DNA from: Ceratopteris richardii
Lineage: Eukaryota > Streptophyta > Polypodiopsida > Polypodiales > Pteridaceae
Direction of reading: 5' to 3'
Length of the DNA stretch: 64,000 bases
Assembly (NCBI GenBank): GCA_020310875.1
Contig: CM035412.1
Span: 139,106,669 to 139,170,668 of the forward strand
Below are positions 33,643 to 43,960 of this stretch, piece after piece. A model generated the notes under the pieces. The model was not told where the DNA came from and searched no databases. It saw only the letters and a list, made by a program, of their open reading frames with translations. Position numbers and translations under genes: made by a program. How positions within the stretch are numbered: position 1 is the stretch's first letter; each line of letters opens with the position of its first letter.

Positions 33643-35981
33643 ACACTGGTCTTGAAATGATCATGTGAAGGAATCAAAACCTAGAATATCAAGTTAGAGG
33701 TAATGCTTGAAACTTCAAGATTCTTTTAAAGAATTGAAGTGAGAAGGTACTCTATGAAGATATGTTTAGACTTCAAGATAAATATCACTCACACCTCAAT
33801 GTGAATAAAATAGGGTGGTATGGGACACCATATTTTATACTCAGATTGAGGTAGAAAAGATGGTATGGGACATTGGACCCTAGGATGATAATTATCTTTT
33901 AGTTCTAGAATAAATCTTGAAGTTAGATTTTATCCTCAAGGGAATTAAAACTCAAAGGAGAAGTTCAAATTCAAGGACAATAAAAGAATTATCTCAAGAT
34001 ACTTCAAGCTCAAGTATGTATCAAGAAACAAAGTAAGTAACTTCCAAGATTTTCTTTTTTCAAATAAGGAAACGGCTTGTCCTTATTTGAATTATGGAAG
34101 AGTTCAAGATAGTGTTGTTAATTCAAAATATTTGATAAATTTATGAAGACGTAGGACTTTGACTTTGAAATGATCCTTTCAACTAAGGAATATACTGACT
34201 AAGTCAAGCACCAAGTTTCTAGTGTAACTTGGTAAATTCAATCCTTTGACTCAAAGAAATGCACAAGAATTGCATTTCCAGTAAGCATTCATAACGATTG
34301 AATACGAGCATGAACTTAGTCTCAAATGAAGCAGTATTTGAGTAAAAATTCAGCTCAATGCATCGATACATTGATGTTGGATACCACACTAGTATCTTGT
34401 GGTTGGATGAGGTTTAGCTTTACTCCACGAACCCTTTTGAGAATCCAATTTATTTCTCTTAAAGATAGGAAAAGTGCTTCAATACCTTGTTGAAACAGAT
34501 CTTTGAGCAGTTAAAGTCTTGAGTCATCTAGATTTTGACTTGTCGTAAGTTTAAGTATCTTAGAAGTTTGAATTGGTTGTATAGATTCTTTGTTCTTTCT
34601 TTCTGCTTTTTGAATCTTTTGGATTTGACTTAGATATAGTATCTGGTTCTTTTCACAAAAGTCGGGGGTTAGACGATTGGAACAAGATAACTAAATTAAA
34701 CATCCCAGGTAGATGTTCTATACAAGAACCCTTTCAATATACAAAAGATGCTAAGTCTAAGTTGACTTATTCATTTGAGTTTGCTTCCAGTTATCCAACA
34801 TAACTCTAAATGACTTTCTAGAGTCCAGTATACTCTATAATAGAGAAGTTAGGAATTGCTCATCAGATTGACAATTCCCAAGAACTTTTAAGCCAAATAT
34901 TTTTGAGAAAAGTGTCCTAAGTTGGATGATTTTCATTTTGGATTTGACTTGGTCAAGTTATAGTATGGTTGATTCAAAGTAAATAGCAAAACTTACTCGT
35001 GCAATTTACATAGGATTTTCAAGCATATTAGGATAAACTAGTCCTCTAGTTGGGTGAAAAAATTAAGTAACTATTGGTTGGGAGTAAACCATTGTACAAA
35101 CATCCAAGTTAGATGTTTCAACCAACCTAAAATTCAAGTTTACTAAATCAAATTCAAGTGAATTAAGAGTTCTCAAAGTCTTAATAGGGATAAGAATCCC
35201 ACCTTAGTTACTATGTCCATGCATGGGTCATGCCCAAAAATGGACTAGTAATTGGAATCCACCCATTTCACATGTTTGTGCCTAGATCCCACGTCGAGAA
35301 ACAAGTGAATTGGGCAAGGATGTTATTAGATCCACCCTTATTATTCATTCTCTACTTTCTACTTTGAGCAGTTCATCAAATCACAAAGCAAGATGGTGTT
35401 TTGAATCATTTGGGCAAGGATCCCACCATAGAGATGAAACATGTTCTTCTAGTTTTTAGAACATGAGGCTCAAAGGTTTCCTATAGTATCTATATAGCTC
35501 TATGTTCAAGGATGAAAATAGCTTTCCAAGGGGGGAAGAATGTAATAAAGTAAGTGTTTGATCTAAGGGTTCAGTCAATTCAGACAGATGTGAAATCGGA
35601 TACCATTTGGTCACTCGTGTGTATGGCCAAAGATCTCGAGACTAGACTTTGATAGTAGGTCAAGTGATCCACTTAGCTTAGTGGTTAAGTCTCAAGGGTC
35701 TGAAGGAGTGAGGTCTTGGGTTCAACCCCCACGGGGTACATAGGGAGAGTAATTTGGCCAAAGAGCTCTAAAGTCTTCTAGAAGCATCCACTTGAGTAAC
35801 TATAGTTAACTAGGACACTTGGCACACATACAGTTACATGGCTGACACATGGATGGTTAGAATCCACCTACCTAAGAAGGAAGTCCCTTGGAGAGAGCTA
35901 TATATAGAGGCATATGTTTGGGAGGAGAGTCAACTCTCTAGCATGTGGTGGTGGTCATAATCCTCATTCTCTTGAAATTTT
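33643..35981 (+). mobile_element. 2.34-kb LTR-like insertion in copia A RT
   Basis: RT sequence breaks after '...gacatgctac' and resumes with 'ctacttattggttctatc', so CTAC (33639-33642, 35982-35985) may be a target duplication. The insert has no ORF. Its last ~210 bp match the gypsy LTR end at 28181-28398, and it contains a tRNA-like block. A solo LTR of the gypsy family is the likeliest reading; strand follows the 28181 copy. Both ends carry 'cttgaaat'. Confidence 0.6.
35660..35766 (+). repeat. tRNA-derived SINE-like sequence
   Basis: TTAGCTTAGTGG (35673-35684) fits the pol III A box and GGGTTCAACCCCC (35718-35730) the B box, with normal spacing. The flanking acceptor stem is not convincing, so a SINE head or tRNA relic is preferred over a tRNA gene. 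It lies within the LTR-like insertion. Confidence 0.6.
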
Positions 35982-35985
35982 CTAC

Positions 35986-36905
35986 TTATTGGTTCTATCG
36001 AGAAGAATATTGTGAAGTTTAAGGATTCTTTTGTGATAGATTTGGGACATTTTCATAATTATTTGGGCATTCAATTTATGCAAATTGATGGGGAGTAGAG
36101 TAGCTTTGTGTCAAACAAAATACATTGACACATTATTACAATGCTTTAGCCTTGAAGATTGCAAACTTATTGCTAGTATCGTGGAAATTGGTTTAGATTT
36201 GAGTCTTCACAATGTTGGAGGTTCATTTGATGTTGTTCTTTATCAACAAGCTATTGGATGCTTGATTTACTTATGCATAACTTGGCCTAATATTCAGTTT
36301 TTTGTCTCTTAGATAAGCACATTCATGCATCGCCCAAGTGTCAAGCGTTGGCAGGCAGTTAAGCACATCTTTCACTACTTAAGTGGTATTTAGCTACTTA
36401 GATTGTCTTATCCTAAGGAGGGATATTCGTTATTGCCATATCTAAATGCTTTTTCTAACTCATATTGGGTAGTTCATATGGCAGTCATGTCCACCAATGG
36501 TTTTTTCTTCATGCTTGACAGCTCATGCATATCTTGTTTGAGCAAGAAGCAATCTACTATAGCCACTTCTAGTTGTGAGGCTGATTATAGGGTAGCTTTC
36601 ATAGATACTATTGAGTGTGTGTGGCTCAGTCACCTTTTCGCCGATTTAGATGTTGGTCAATCTTTTGCAACCACCATGTTTACTGACAATCAAAGCACAT
36701 TGGCGGTTGCATGGAAACATGTTTTCCATGCTCGTACAAAGCACATTGAGTTGCACTATCATTATGTCAAGGATAGACTCTCTCTTGGAGAGATCAATTT
36801 GGCTTAAGTGCCAACACAAGATAATGTTGCATAACTTTCTAGAAAGGTTCTATCTATGGAGAATTCTGAAGCTTTTTATAAAGCTTTGGGCTTAGTTCCT
36901 TTTGT
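35986..36905 (+). pseudogene. pol: Copia A RT end and RNase H
   Basis: RT palm/thumb continues after the insertion (YLGIQFMQIDG-like, then YQQAIGCLIYLCITWPNIQF near 36240). RNase H at 36403-36807: CLSKKQSTIATSSCEADYRV, FTDNQSTLAVAWKHVFHART and KHIELHYHYVKDRLSLGEI. Some catalytic positions are altered and several stops are present near 36100 and 36310. Confidence 0.85.
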
Positions 36906-36972
36906 GGATTGATTTCATTCCATAAATATTGGAGCTTCCTTATACATGAGTGCCAAATCCTTGCTCATCACA

Positions 36973-36990
36973 TCACTTTTAGGGGGGATT
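36973..36990 (+). promoter_or_regulatory. Polypurine tract, copia A
   Basis: 'cacttttaggggggattt' just before the 3' LTR. Confidence 0.8.
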
Positions 36991-37220
36991 TGTTGATATA
37001 TTTTGGTGGTTATATGTGTGAACAAACTTAGGACTCTTGAGGCATTTTTCCCTCCTCTTTAGGAGGTTTTTCCCCTGGCTTGTATATATTCCTATAACCC
37101 TAATGTGTCACTTATCTTTGTACATTTCACTTGGTAATACAAATAGTGTTGTGTTTCTCTCCAAGCCTCTTCTTCTTCCTTGTGTTGTTCATGTGCTTTA
37201 GCAGTCCTTGAGCTCCAACA
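36991..37220 (+). repeat. 3' LTR of copia A (230 bp)
   Basis: TGTTGATATATTTTGG to GAGCTCCAACA; diverged from the 5' LTR by scattered substitutions, so the insertion is old. Confidence 0.92.
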
Positions 37221-37224
37221 ATTT

Positions 37225-39430
37225 ACTATTTTGTAAGGATTGTGTAAAGAGCTTTATTTGAGGTTTCAACAAGTTTTTTGGCTTATGGATGGTAAGGGGC
37301 AGATTTCTTATGAATGATCAAAGTGTCATTGGACAAGTATTCCATCAGCTCATTGATGAATTGGGTTCCTTGGATACTCACTATCTCAATGGGCAATCCG
37401 AAATTTGTGAATATCTAATCAAATAGAAATTTGATAGTGGCCTTTGCATCACTTTTTCTCATGGATCTCGTTTCTACACATTTTGTTAAGTACTTTGTGT
37501 CAATTATTATGTACTTCTCATGAATACCACATGTTCATGGGCTAAATGGATAGATCAAATATGTTTCCTAGTTAGCAAAAGTTTGCTACCTATCATACGC
37601 CATAGTGGCATGCTATATCTTTTGCATGGGGTATTTTGATCTTTGGAATATATCACATAATATTCTACATCCATCTAGAGTGTCAACCATCAAAATCATG
37701 CAAAGAGGATAATCACTTGAGAAATGTCCTCTTGCAGTTCTTGCATGGTTCATTTCTAATAAAGGAAGATATTCGATCTTGTGTACAAATAATCTCTGTT
37801 GACCATATTATCCTCTCATATTGAATTGATTTAAAATGATTGTGTAGTCTCTAATCTGTTCTTTGATGGATCGCTTTCTCAAGGCACTAGATCCTGGAGG
37901 ATGCTTTCCACTCTTTAGAAACTTTATCAATTGTTAGATCCAATTTTCCACTATGGTTGAGTGCCATGGATTATAATTTTTGTGATGTGGACTTTCCTTG
38001 AACATTGCATCATTTTACATGTTTTTACACATCCTTCTACATGGGATGGCCAATATACCCCAATTCTGTATAGATTTTACAATATTTTAGACTTGGGTAG
38101 ATGGATGTTTCATATAGTTTCATAATCTTGTTTGAACAGTGTTTTCCTCTCATGATCATCTATGCATCTAAAAAATACATCATTGCAGTTTTACTCATAT
38201 AAACTTCCAATGAAAATGGGTAATTCCTTGCTTCGTTAATGTCTTCTTATTTTTTTATGTTGATTTTTTGTAGTGGGTCGTATGTTAGTATTGGCACCAA
38301 TGTTTTCACCCATTTGGGAATGACATTCAAGTTGAATAGATATGCATCTAGTATGTCACAAACCACTCCTTATGGAGGCTCTACATGATTCAATCTTGAT
38401 AGGTGCTCCACTCCTATATGATTACTTCCTACCACTTCAATGTCAAACTCCATGAAGAGTAGCGACCATCTCACTAGCATGTGTGTGTTGAAATGTATAT
38501 TTAGCAAGTATATCAAGGCTTGATGATCCACAAAGAGCTAATTTTTTTGGCTAGGAGGTAATGTCAAAAGTTTTTGATTGCATAAAACATTCCTAATATA
38601 TCTTCCTTTGTTGTGGTGTAGTTTTTTTGTGCACTATTCAATTGTCTACTGATATAGGTGATAGGAAAATCTAGTTGTCCTTCTCTACAAGTTGTGCAAG
38701 TACACATTCAATCGCAAAGTCGGATATATCCACGCAAATGTGGAATGAATTATTTCAATAAGGCAACTTTATTATGATTTTGAGCTCAAAAATTTCTTCA
38801 ATTTGTTAAGGCCTTTTTGAATTTTTCTATACATTCAAAGTGCATTAAGAGTCCATATGATGGCTTTGCAATGATTGCATACATGTGTGTGAATATTCAA
38901 TAATAGTGATAATGCCCCATAAATTCTTGCACATATTTGATGTTCTTTAGTTCCTTGTCAATAAAAAATCCATTCTTGGATATTATGTGTCACAAGATTT
39001 TACCTTGACACACCATAAAGATGCACCTGTCTCGATTCATAGGCACTATATTGTCTACAATTCTGAAAGATATTTTGTAGCTCTAGTATGTGTAAAGTTC
39101 GCCATGTCTAATAGGTGCATATATCATCTACATATATCCTCTAATCTATTTCTCATGAACTATTTCAACACATGACACATTAGTCTTTGGAAAAATGTGG
39201 GATCATTGGTTAAATTGAAATGCATAACCTTAAATGTGCAGACTCCCCACTCTATGGTTAATTCCATTTTGTGCTAGTCTTTACAGGCAATAAACCACCT
39301 CATTAAATCTTGAAGATCCGACAAGGAGGCTATAGAATTCCTTGCTAGCGACTCTTTCTAGTAGGTCGTCAATTATTAATGGAGGATATTTATCTTGAAT
39401 TGTAGCTGCATTTGCTTTCTATAGATTAAT
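37225..39430 (-). mobile_element. pol: Ty3/gypsy pol remnant, minus strand: RT, RNase H, integrase
   Basis: Read on the minus strand, 39220-39110 shows the RT block LTNDPTFFQRLM and a Y-x-D-D-like site. 38640-38540 shows the RNase H start NSAQKNYTTTKEDILGMFYA. 37520-37290 shows the integrase core with FGLPIEIVS.QGT.FINEL and a downstream HKKSAPYHP. The order RT-RNase H-integrase is gypsy, not copia. Every few dozen codons carry a stop or shift, so the copy is old. LTRs are not found on either side. Confidence 0.75.
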
Positions 39431-39435
39431 ATAGA

Positions 39436-40552
39436 CACTCAATATATTTAGGTAGTGATATGTGTGAACACACTAGGATGGCCGGGGCACATTTTCCCCT
39501 CTTTAGGAGGGTTTTTTCCCTTGGCTTGTATATATGCATATAGCCCTAACATGTTACTTATCTTTGTACATTCCAGTGGTAATACATTCAGTATTGTGTT
39601 GTGCTCCAAGATTCTTCTTCTTCCTTGTGCTATTTGCGTGCTTCTGTAGACCTCAAACTCCAACAATTGGTATCGGAGTAGGTCATTGCTTCATCTAGGG
39701 CATCATCGACACCCCTTCGGCCACAATCTCAGAATCGCATCAAATTTGGTGAGCATACTTAGATTATTTTGTCTTTTTGTGCCAAAGATATATACAGGTT
39801 TTGATTCACCAATATAAGCATCTCAAAGTATGGTACAGGTTTAGCAGTACTCGACAGGGTAGTTCTGTTCAAATTTTTTAGATAAAGTTAATTTTTTGCA
39901 TCAGGGTATTTTAGTGAGTGGCCATGGATGAAAGCAGTGATGTATTTCGTTGCATACCTCCTAAAACAATTGGAGAGTGAGCACATGAATGAAGGAGATT
40001 CCATGGATAGTTTTTGGACAAAGATCAAAGATTTAAAGGAATAGTTGATTTCTACTGATGAAGTCTTGCCAGATAGTTCACTTGTGTAGATTGTTATGAA
40101 TGGTCTTTCAGATTCATATTAGAGTTTTGCTTCTACTCTTCGTTTGATGGAAAGGCAATCCAAATTCCTTAACATTTGAGGAGTTAGTCTCAGTTCTATT
40201 GCAGGAAGATTAGTCTAGGTAGAACAGGTCCATTATGCGTGTTGCAGATCAAGCTTTTTTGGCTAGCTAGAAGGCAAAGGTAAATGGAGCTCTTCTACTA
40301 GTAAGAAGAAATCTGCTAATTCTGCACAATGGATGACTGAGATGAGAAGAAAACAAAAACGAAGAAATTGTTTTGCAGATACTATAAAGGAAATGATCAT
40401 GTCATTAAGAGTTGTCCAAAATTGGCTGCTAAAGAGGCAAGGAAGAAAGAGACTAGAATGGTTGTTCCAAAGGCCTCTACACCCATAAGAAAGTCTACTA
40501 ATCTTGTTTAGAATGAAGAATGTGCATTTACCACTGTTTGCAGTCATGACCC
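39436..40552 (+). mobile_element. Copia family A 5' end: LTR, primer site, gag fragment
   Basis: LTR about 39436-39665 (first bases mutated: 'ctcaatatatttagg'), primer site TTGGTATCGGAGTA at 39667-39680. Leader and gag follow with an internal deletion that skips the gag N-terminal half near 39945. Gag remnants continue to about 40550 (zinc-knuckle region near 40370), where sequence jumps into a CACTA terminus. Confidence 0.85.
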
Positions 40553-40937
40553 ATCGAGAGAGAGAGAGAGATGTGTGTACACAATATGCTCAGAATGTAG
40601 TTCACGCATGTAAACTTGATAGTAGCAGACTTTGGTTCGAAACGCGAGCAAATGTTGAATTTTTGTTCTCGGGTCTTGTTAAAACATTGCCTCGGTATAA
40701 GCGTCGGTATGAGTGTCAGTATAAAGTATGAGCATCAGTATAAGCATCGGTATAAGCGTTGATAATTTCCAGTAATGTACCGATGCCTATACCGATGCGC
40801 ATACCGATGCCGAGTATACCGATGATTAAATGACTGTCGGTATTGCATCCGTGGTTTTTCAAGCATTTTCAACGGTCATACTGACATGTGTGACCGTCGG
40901 TATGGACAACGTCGGTATCCCCCTCATATGTTGTAGT
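40553..40937 (-). mobile_element. CACTA terminus, copy 1
   Basis: Starts in a (GA)n run and contains subterminal TCGGTAT/ATACCGA motifs (40687-40926). It ends TTGTAGTG at 40930-40937, the inverse of CACTACAA. Immediately beyond is copia RNase H sequence. The family matches the element at 972-10694 at leader and subterminal level but is not identical. Confidence 0.85.
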
Positions 40938-41496
40938 GCAAACTCATTGGAAGGCAAGCATGCGGATGCTCATGTATGTTAAAGGAACCACTGATTATGG
41001 TATTCTTTATAAAGAAGGATCATCTCTAGTCAGATACTGTGACTCAGATTGGACAAGAGATATTGATACCAAAAAATCAATTTCTGGATATTTCTTTTCT
41101 TTTGGATCAAGGATTTTCAGTTGGATTAGTAAGAAGGAACCGACTGTAGCATTATCTTCTACTGAAGCTGAGCACAAAGATGCATGCGTTGCAGCATGTG
41201 AAGCAGTATGGTTGAGGAGGATCCTATGGCACATAGGAATACAAGGACAGGAGGATACAGAGTTGAAGTGTGATAACCAAAGTTGCATGGCCATCGCCAA
41301 AAATCTTGTTTTCCATGCACGTACCAAGCACACAAAAATCCAGTATCACTATGTGCGTGAGTTGATTGAGGACGGGGTTGTGGAGATAAGCTATTGTCCT
41401 ACTGAAGAAAATGGAGCAGACATCTTCACCAAGGCTCTTGGGAGAGAGCAATTTCTTTGGCACTTTCCAGAGCTTGGGATTGAACAAAGGAGGTAA
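40938..41496 (+). pseudogene. Copia E RNase H domain, intact frame, 5'-truncated
   Basis: An uninterrupted frame of about 186 codons: THWKASMRMLMYVKGTTDYG, YCDSDWTRDIDTKKSISGYF, VALSSTEAEHKDACVAACEA, LKCDNQSCMAIAKNLVFHAR and TEENGADIFTKALGREQFL. The D, E, D and D/H positions of RNase H are in place. It removes RNA from RNA:DNA hybrids during reverse transcription. No start codon of its own; the rest of pol is absent. Confidence 0.88.
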
Positions 41497-41525
41497 GTCA
41501 CTGTAGGGTGGACATTGAGGGTGGG

Positions 41526-42514
41526 TGTTAGATATGATCAATACTCCGACCTCATGTGACCACAAATGATCCATGGTGCTCTAAGTTGTAAGGCCCCCAT
41601 TATGAGGAAAAGCCATAATGAGAGCCCGGATATTTGTGGAACCCTAACTTCCAAGTTAGATGAGGTCTATGTGTGATCGTTGATGGTTGTAGATGATCTT
41701 TGTGAGCCTAGCCATTAAGTTAGGTAGGGCATAAACTTCCATGCCATTGGGTTGCCATTTAAGGTGAAAATAAAGGCCATGTGGCATCACATGGCTTCCC
41801 CATAGAACCTTAATGGGGGGAGCGCAGAGGGGGGCTTGCCCCCTTGTATGGGGTCTGGGGGGCCTATCCCCCTGGCCCGTAGGGCCGAGACGGTAGGACT
41901 TTTGGTCGTGGAGATATTGTCGGATCGTATATTTTACCGACTATTTTGTATCTCCCGACTAAGTTTATCTATACCGAACCACCTTGTAAAAGCTATATAA
42001 GCATGGCCCAGGTTGAGCTTTACATAGCATTGTGCACTAGCAAGCCCTTCATCTAGAGTCTGTCTAGATCGCCATCTAAGCTCCACATTGGGAGTGCACG
42101 GGTGGACAACGCCATCATTGTAACTACATTACACTCGGCAATCTGAGAATTTGATTTCTCTATCTCTCAATCTACATCTATCTTTGTCTGCATTTTTCTC
42201 TCAACTCTGTCAATATCTCTATTCCACTGTCCTGTTTTTTTCTTACAAGATCTTCATCTTGGAAGATAATAGGTTGAGAAGCAAATGGGTGACCCACGAG
42301 GGCGATGAAAGCATCATTAACCACCTTGTACCTTGACTTAAGTCCATTTGTAAGTCATCACATGTGAACGATGCTCAGACCATCCTCCGCTTTGTGGGAT
42401 AAGGGGGATCCGATGGGCACCTTGCCCCTTCTCCGTACTTTGCGTTCTTTTATTAATTAAAGCAAGGGAGATTAGGCCATGGTTGGAAGAAAAAAACTTC
42501 GTGGACAATCAACA
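41526..42514 (+). repeat. 3' LTR of copia E (~989 bp)
   Basis: Left edge TGTTAG after the purine tract; right edge placed at AATCAACA. The last 250 bp resemble 100-310. It includes a G-rich stretch 'ggggggagcgcagaggggggc' near 41815, read here as part of the LTR. Confidence 0.7.
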
Positions 42515-43140
42515 GTGCTTATTATTTCTATGTGAACATGTACGCGATACTAATAATATGTAACAAAAATACAAGATTTGAGTGTGAGACTTGTATAATT
42601 TTATTGACTTTAAACCATGTTTGTAGGTGATGTATCTTGTGATAGTGTTTTTCTGATTATAAACCGTGTGATGTATCTTGTGATAGTGTTTTTCGGATTC
42701 AATGCAAGTGTAGCATGAATAGGGTGAAGAACCGAAATGTGAGGCATCCCTCAAAAAATTGGAGCCACAGGAAACATACTATCTCTATTCTTCCCTATCT
42801 TCCATTCAACATTCCACTATGAGATCCTCATGTTTTTTGTATACATTCCATTTCAAATATTTAGAAAATACGCAATCCTATGAAAATTATATGATCGACA
42901 TGTTAGTCCCTAACAAGCTCGAGTCCTAGTTGGAATATATTTTTCCAGGGACAGGATCTGGTTATGCAAAATTAAAAAGCGACCTGAGAATCCATAATAA
43001 CCATTGTCAAACCATTCCAGTTGCATGAAGCTATTTTTTATGAAAAATAGATTTATTATGACCAAGATTTGGCATTTTTCAGTCTCGTTATGCTTAAACA
43101 GCGAATCCTGTTGTATTTTGCATTTTTGTATATCGATGTA
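42515..43140. other. No gene seen; may be inner CACTA sequence
   Basis: AT-rich. A minus-strand frame near 43170-43100 (VDFDDNAPNN) aligns with the CACTA leader near 10139 (CFDDND), so part of this interval may be transposon. A direct repeat 'gtgatgtatcttgtgatagtgttttt' occurs twice near 42628 and 42667. Confidence 0.4.
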
Positions 43141-43724
43141 ATTGTTTGGAGCATTGTCATCAAAGTCCACTTAATTTTGTCTTTCGTTGAAACCCAAAGA
43201 ACTAATGCCAAAAAGCTCCTGCAAAACTAAAGAGAAGAGAAATTGGAAAAGGGAAAAACAGAAAGAAAGAGAAATGTGCTACAATATGTGCAATACTTAC
43301 CAAAATTTCAGATCTAGAGAAATAGAGAGGTTTGTGTAGAGAGAGAGAGAGATGTGTGTACACAATATGTTAAGAATGTAGTTCGCGCATGTAAACTTGA
43401 TAGTAGCAGACTTTGGTTCGAAACGCGAGCAAATGTTGAATTTTTGTTCTCGGGTCTTGTTAAAACATTGCCTCGGTATAAGCGTCGGTATGAGTGTCAG
43501 TATAAAGTATGAGCATCAGTATAAGCATCGGTATAAGCGTTGATAATTTCCAATAATGTACCGATGCCTATACCGATGCGGATACCGATGCCGAGTATAC
43601 CGATGATTAAATGACTGTCGGTATTGCATCCGTGGTTTTTCAAGCATTTTCAATGGTCATACTGACGTGGAGGTGTGACCGTCGGTATGGACAACGTCGG
43701 CATCCCCCTCATATGTTGTAGTGC
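43141..43724 (-). mobile_element. CACTA terminus, copy 2, with leader
   Basis: Extends further inward than copy 1 and includes the leader with splice acceptor (AGTTTTGCAG on the minus strand, about 43222). Subterminal motifs lie at 43473-43710 and the end TTGTAGTG at 43717-43724. Confidence 0.85.
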
Positions 43725-43958
43725 AAACTCATTGGAAGGCAAGCATGCGGATGCTCATGTATGTTAAAGGAACCACTGATTATGGTATTCTTTATAAAGA
43801 AGGATCATCTCTAGTCAGATACTGTGACTCAGATTGGACAAGAGATATTGATACCAAAAAATCAATTTCTGGATATTTCTTTTCTTTTGGATCAAGGATT
43901 TTCTGTTGGATTAGTAAGAAGGAACCGACTGTAGCATTATCTTCTACTGAAGCTGAGC
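43338..43958. repeat. Segmental duplication of 40556-41173 (CACTA end plus copia RNase H)
   Basis: The ~620-bp block repeats with only about ten differences, including the exact CACTA-copia junction. It ends at 'actgaagctgagca' in both, after which copy 2 runs into repeat R3. A frame in copy 2 keeps RNase H to ALSSTEAEH, then reads out of it. Confidence 0.92.
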
Positions 43959-43960
43959 AT

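Larger units (their letters stand above)
31271..37220 (+). mobile_element. LTR-bounded copia family A element with integrase deletion and nested insertion
   Basis: Two 230-bp LTRs (31271-31500, 36991-37220), each TGTTGATATATTT...CTCCAACA, with a primer site and a polypurine tract in the right places. Gag and protease precede RT directly; integrase is missing. RT is split by 33643-35981. Flanks ggcat and attta do not match, so the ends may come from recombination between two elements or the duplication has eroded. Confidence 0.9.
40938..42514 (+). mobile_element. Copia family E 3' end: RNase H and 3' LTR
   Basis: RNase H, a purine tract (ttgagggtggg, 41515-41525), and an LTR from TGTTAGATATGATC (41526) to about 42514 (caatcaaca). 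The upstream part of the element is missing because a CACTA terminus abuts it at 40937. Confidence 0.85.

Noticed and set aside
35660-35766. Functional tRNA gene
   Set aside because: No convincing acceptor stem or anticodon arm; A and B boxes alone fit a SINE.
41007-41574. Minus-strand ORFs over 41007-41574
   Set aside because: Antisense shadows of the RNase H frame and LTR start.
42910-43170. Separate minus-strand 86-codon gene
   Set aside because: Its first residues align with the CACTA leader at 10139, and the rest is AT-rich without motif; treated as possible transposon sequence.
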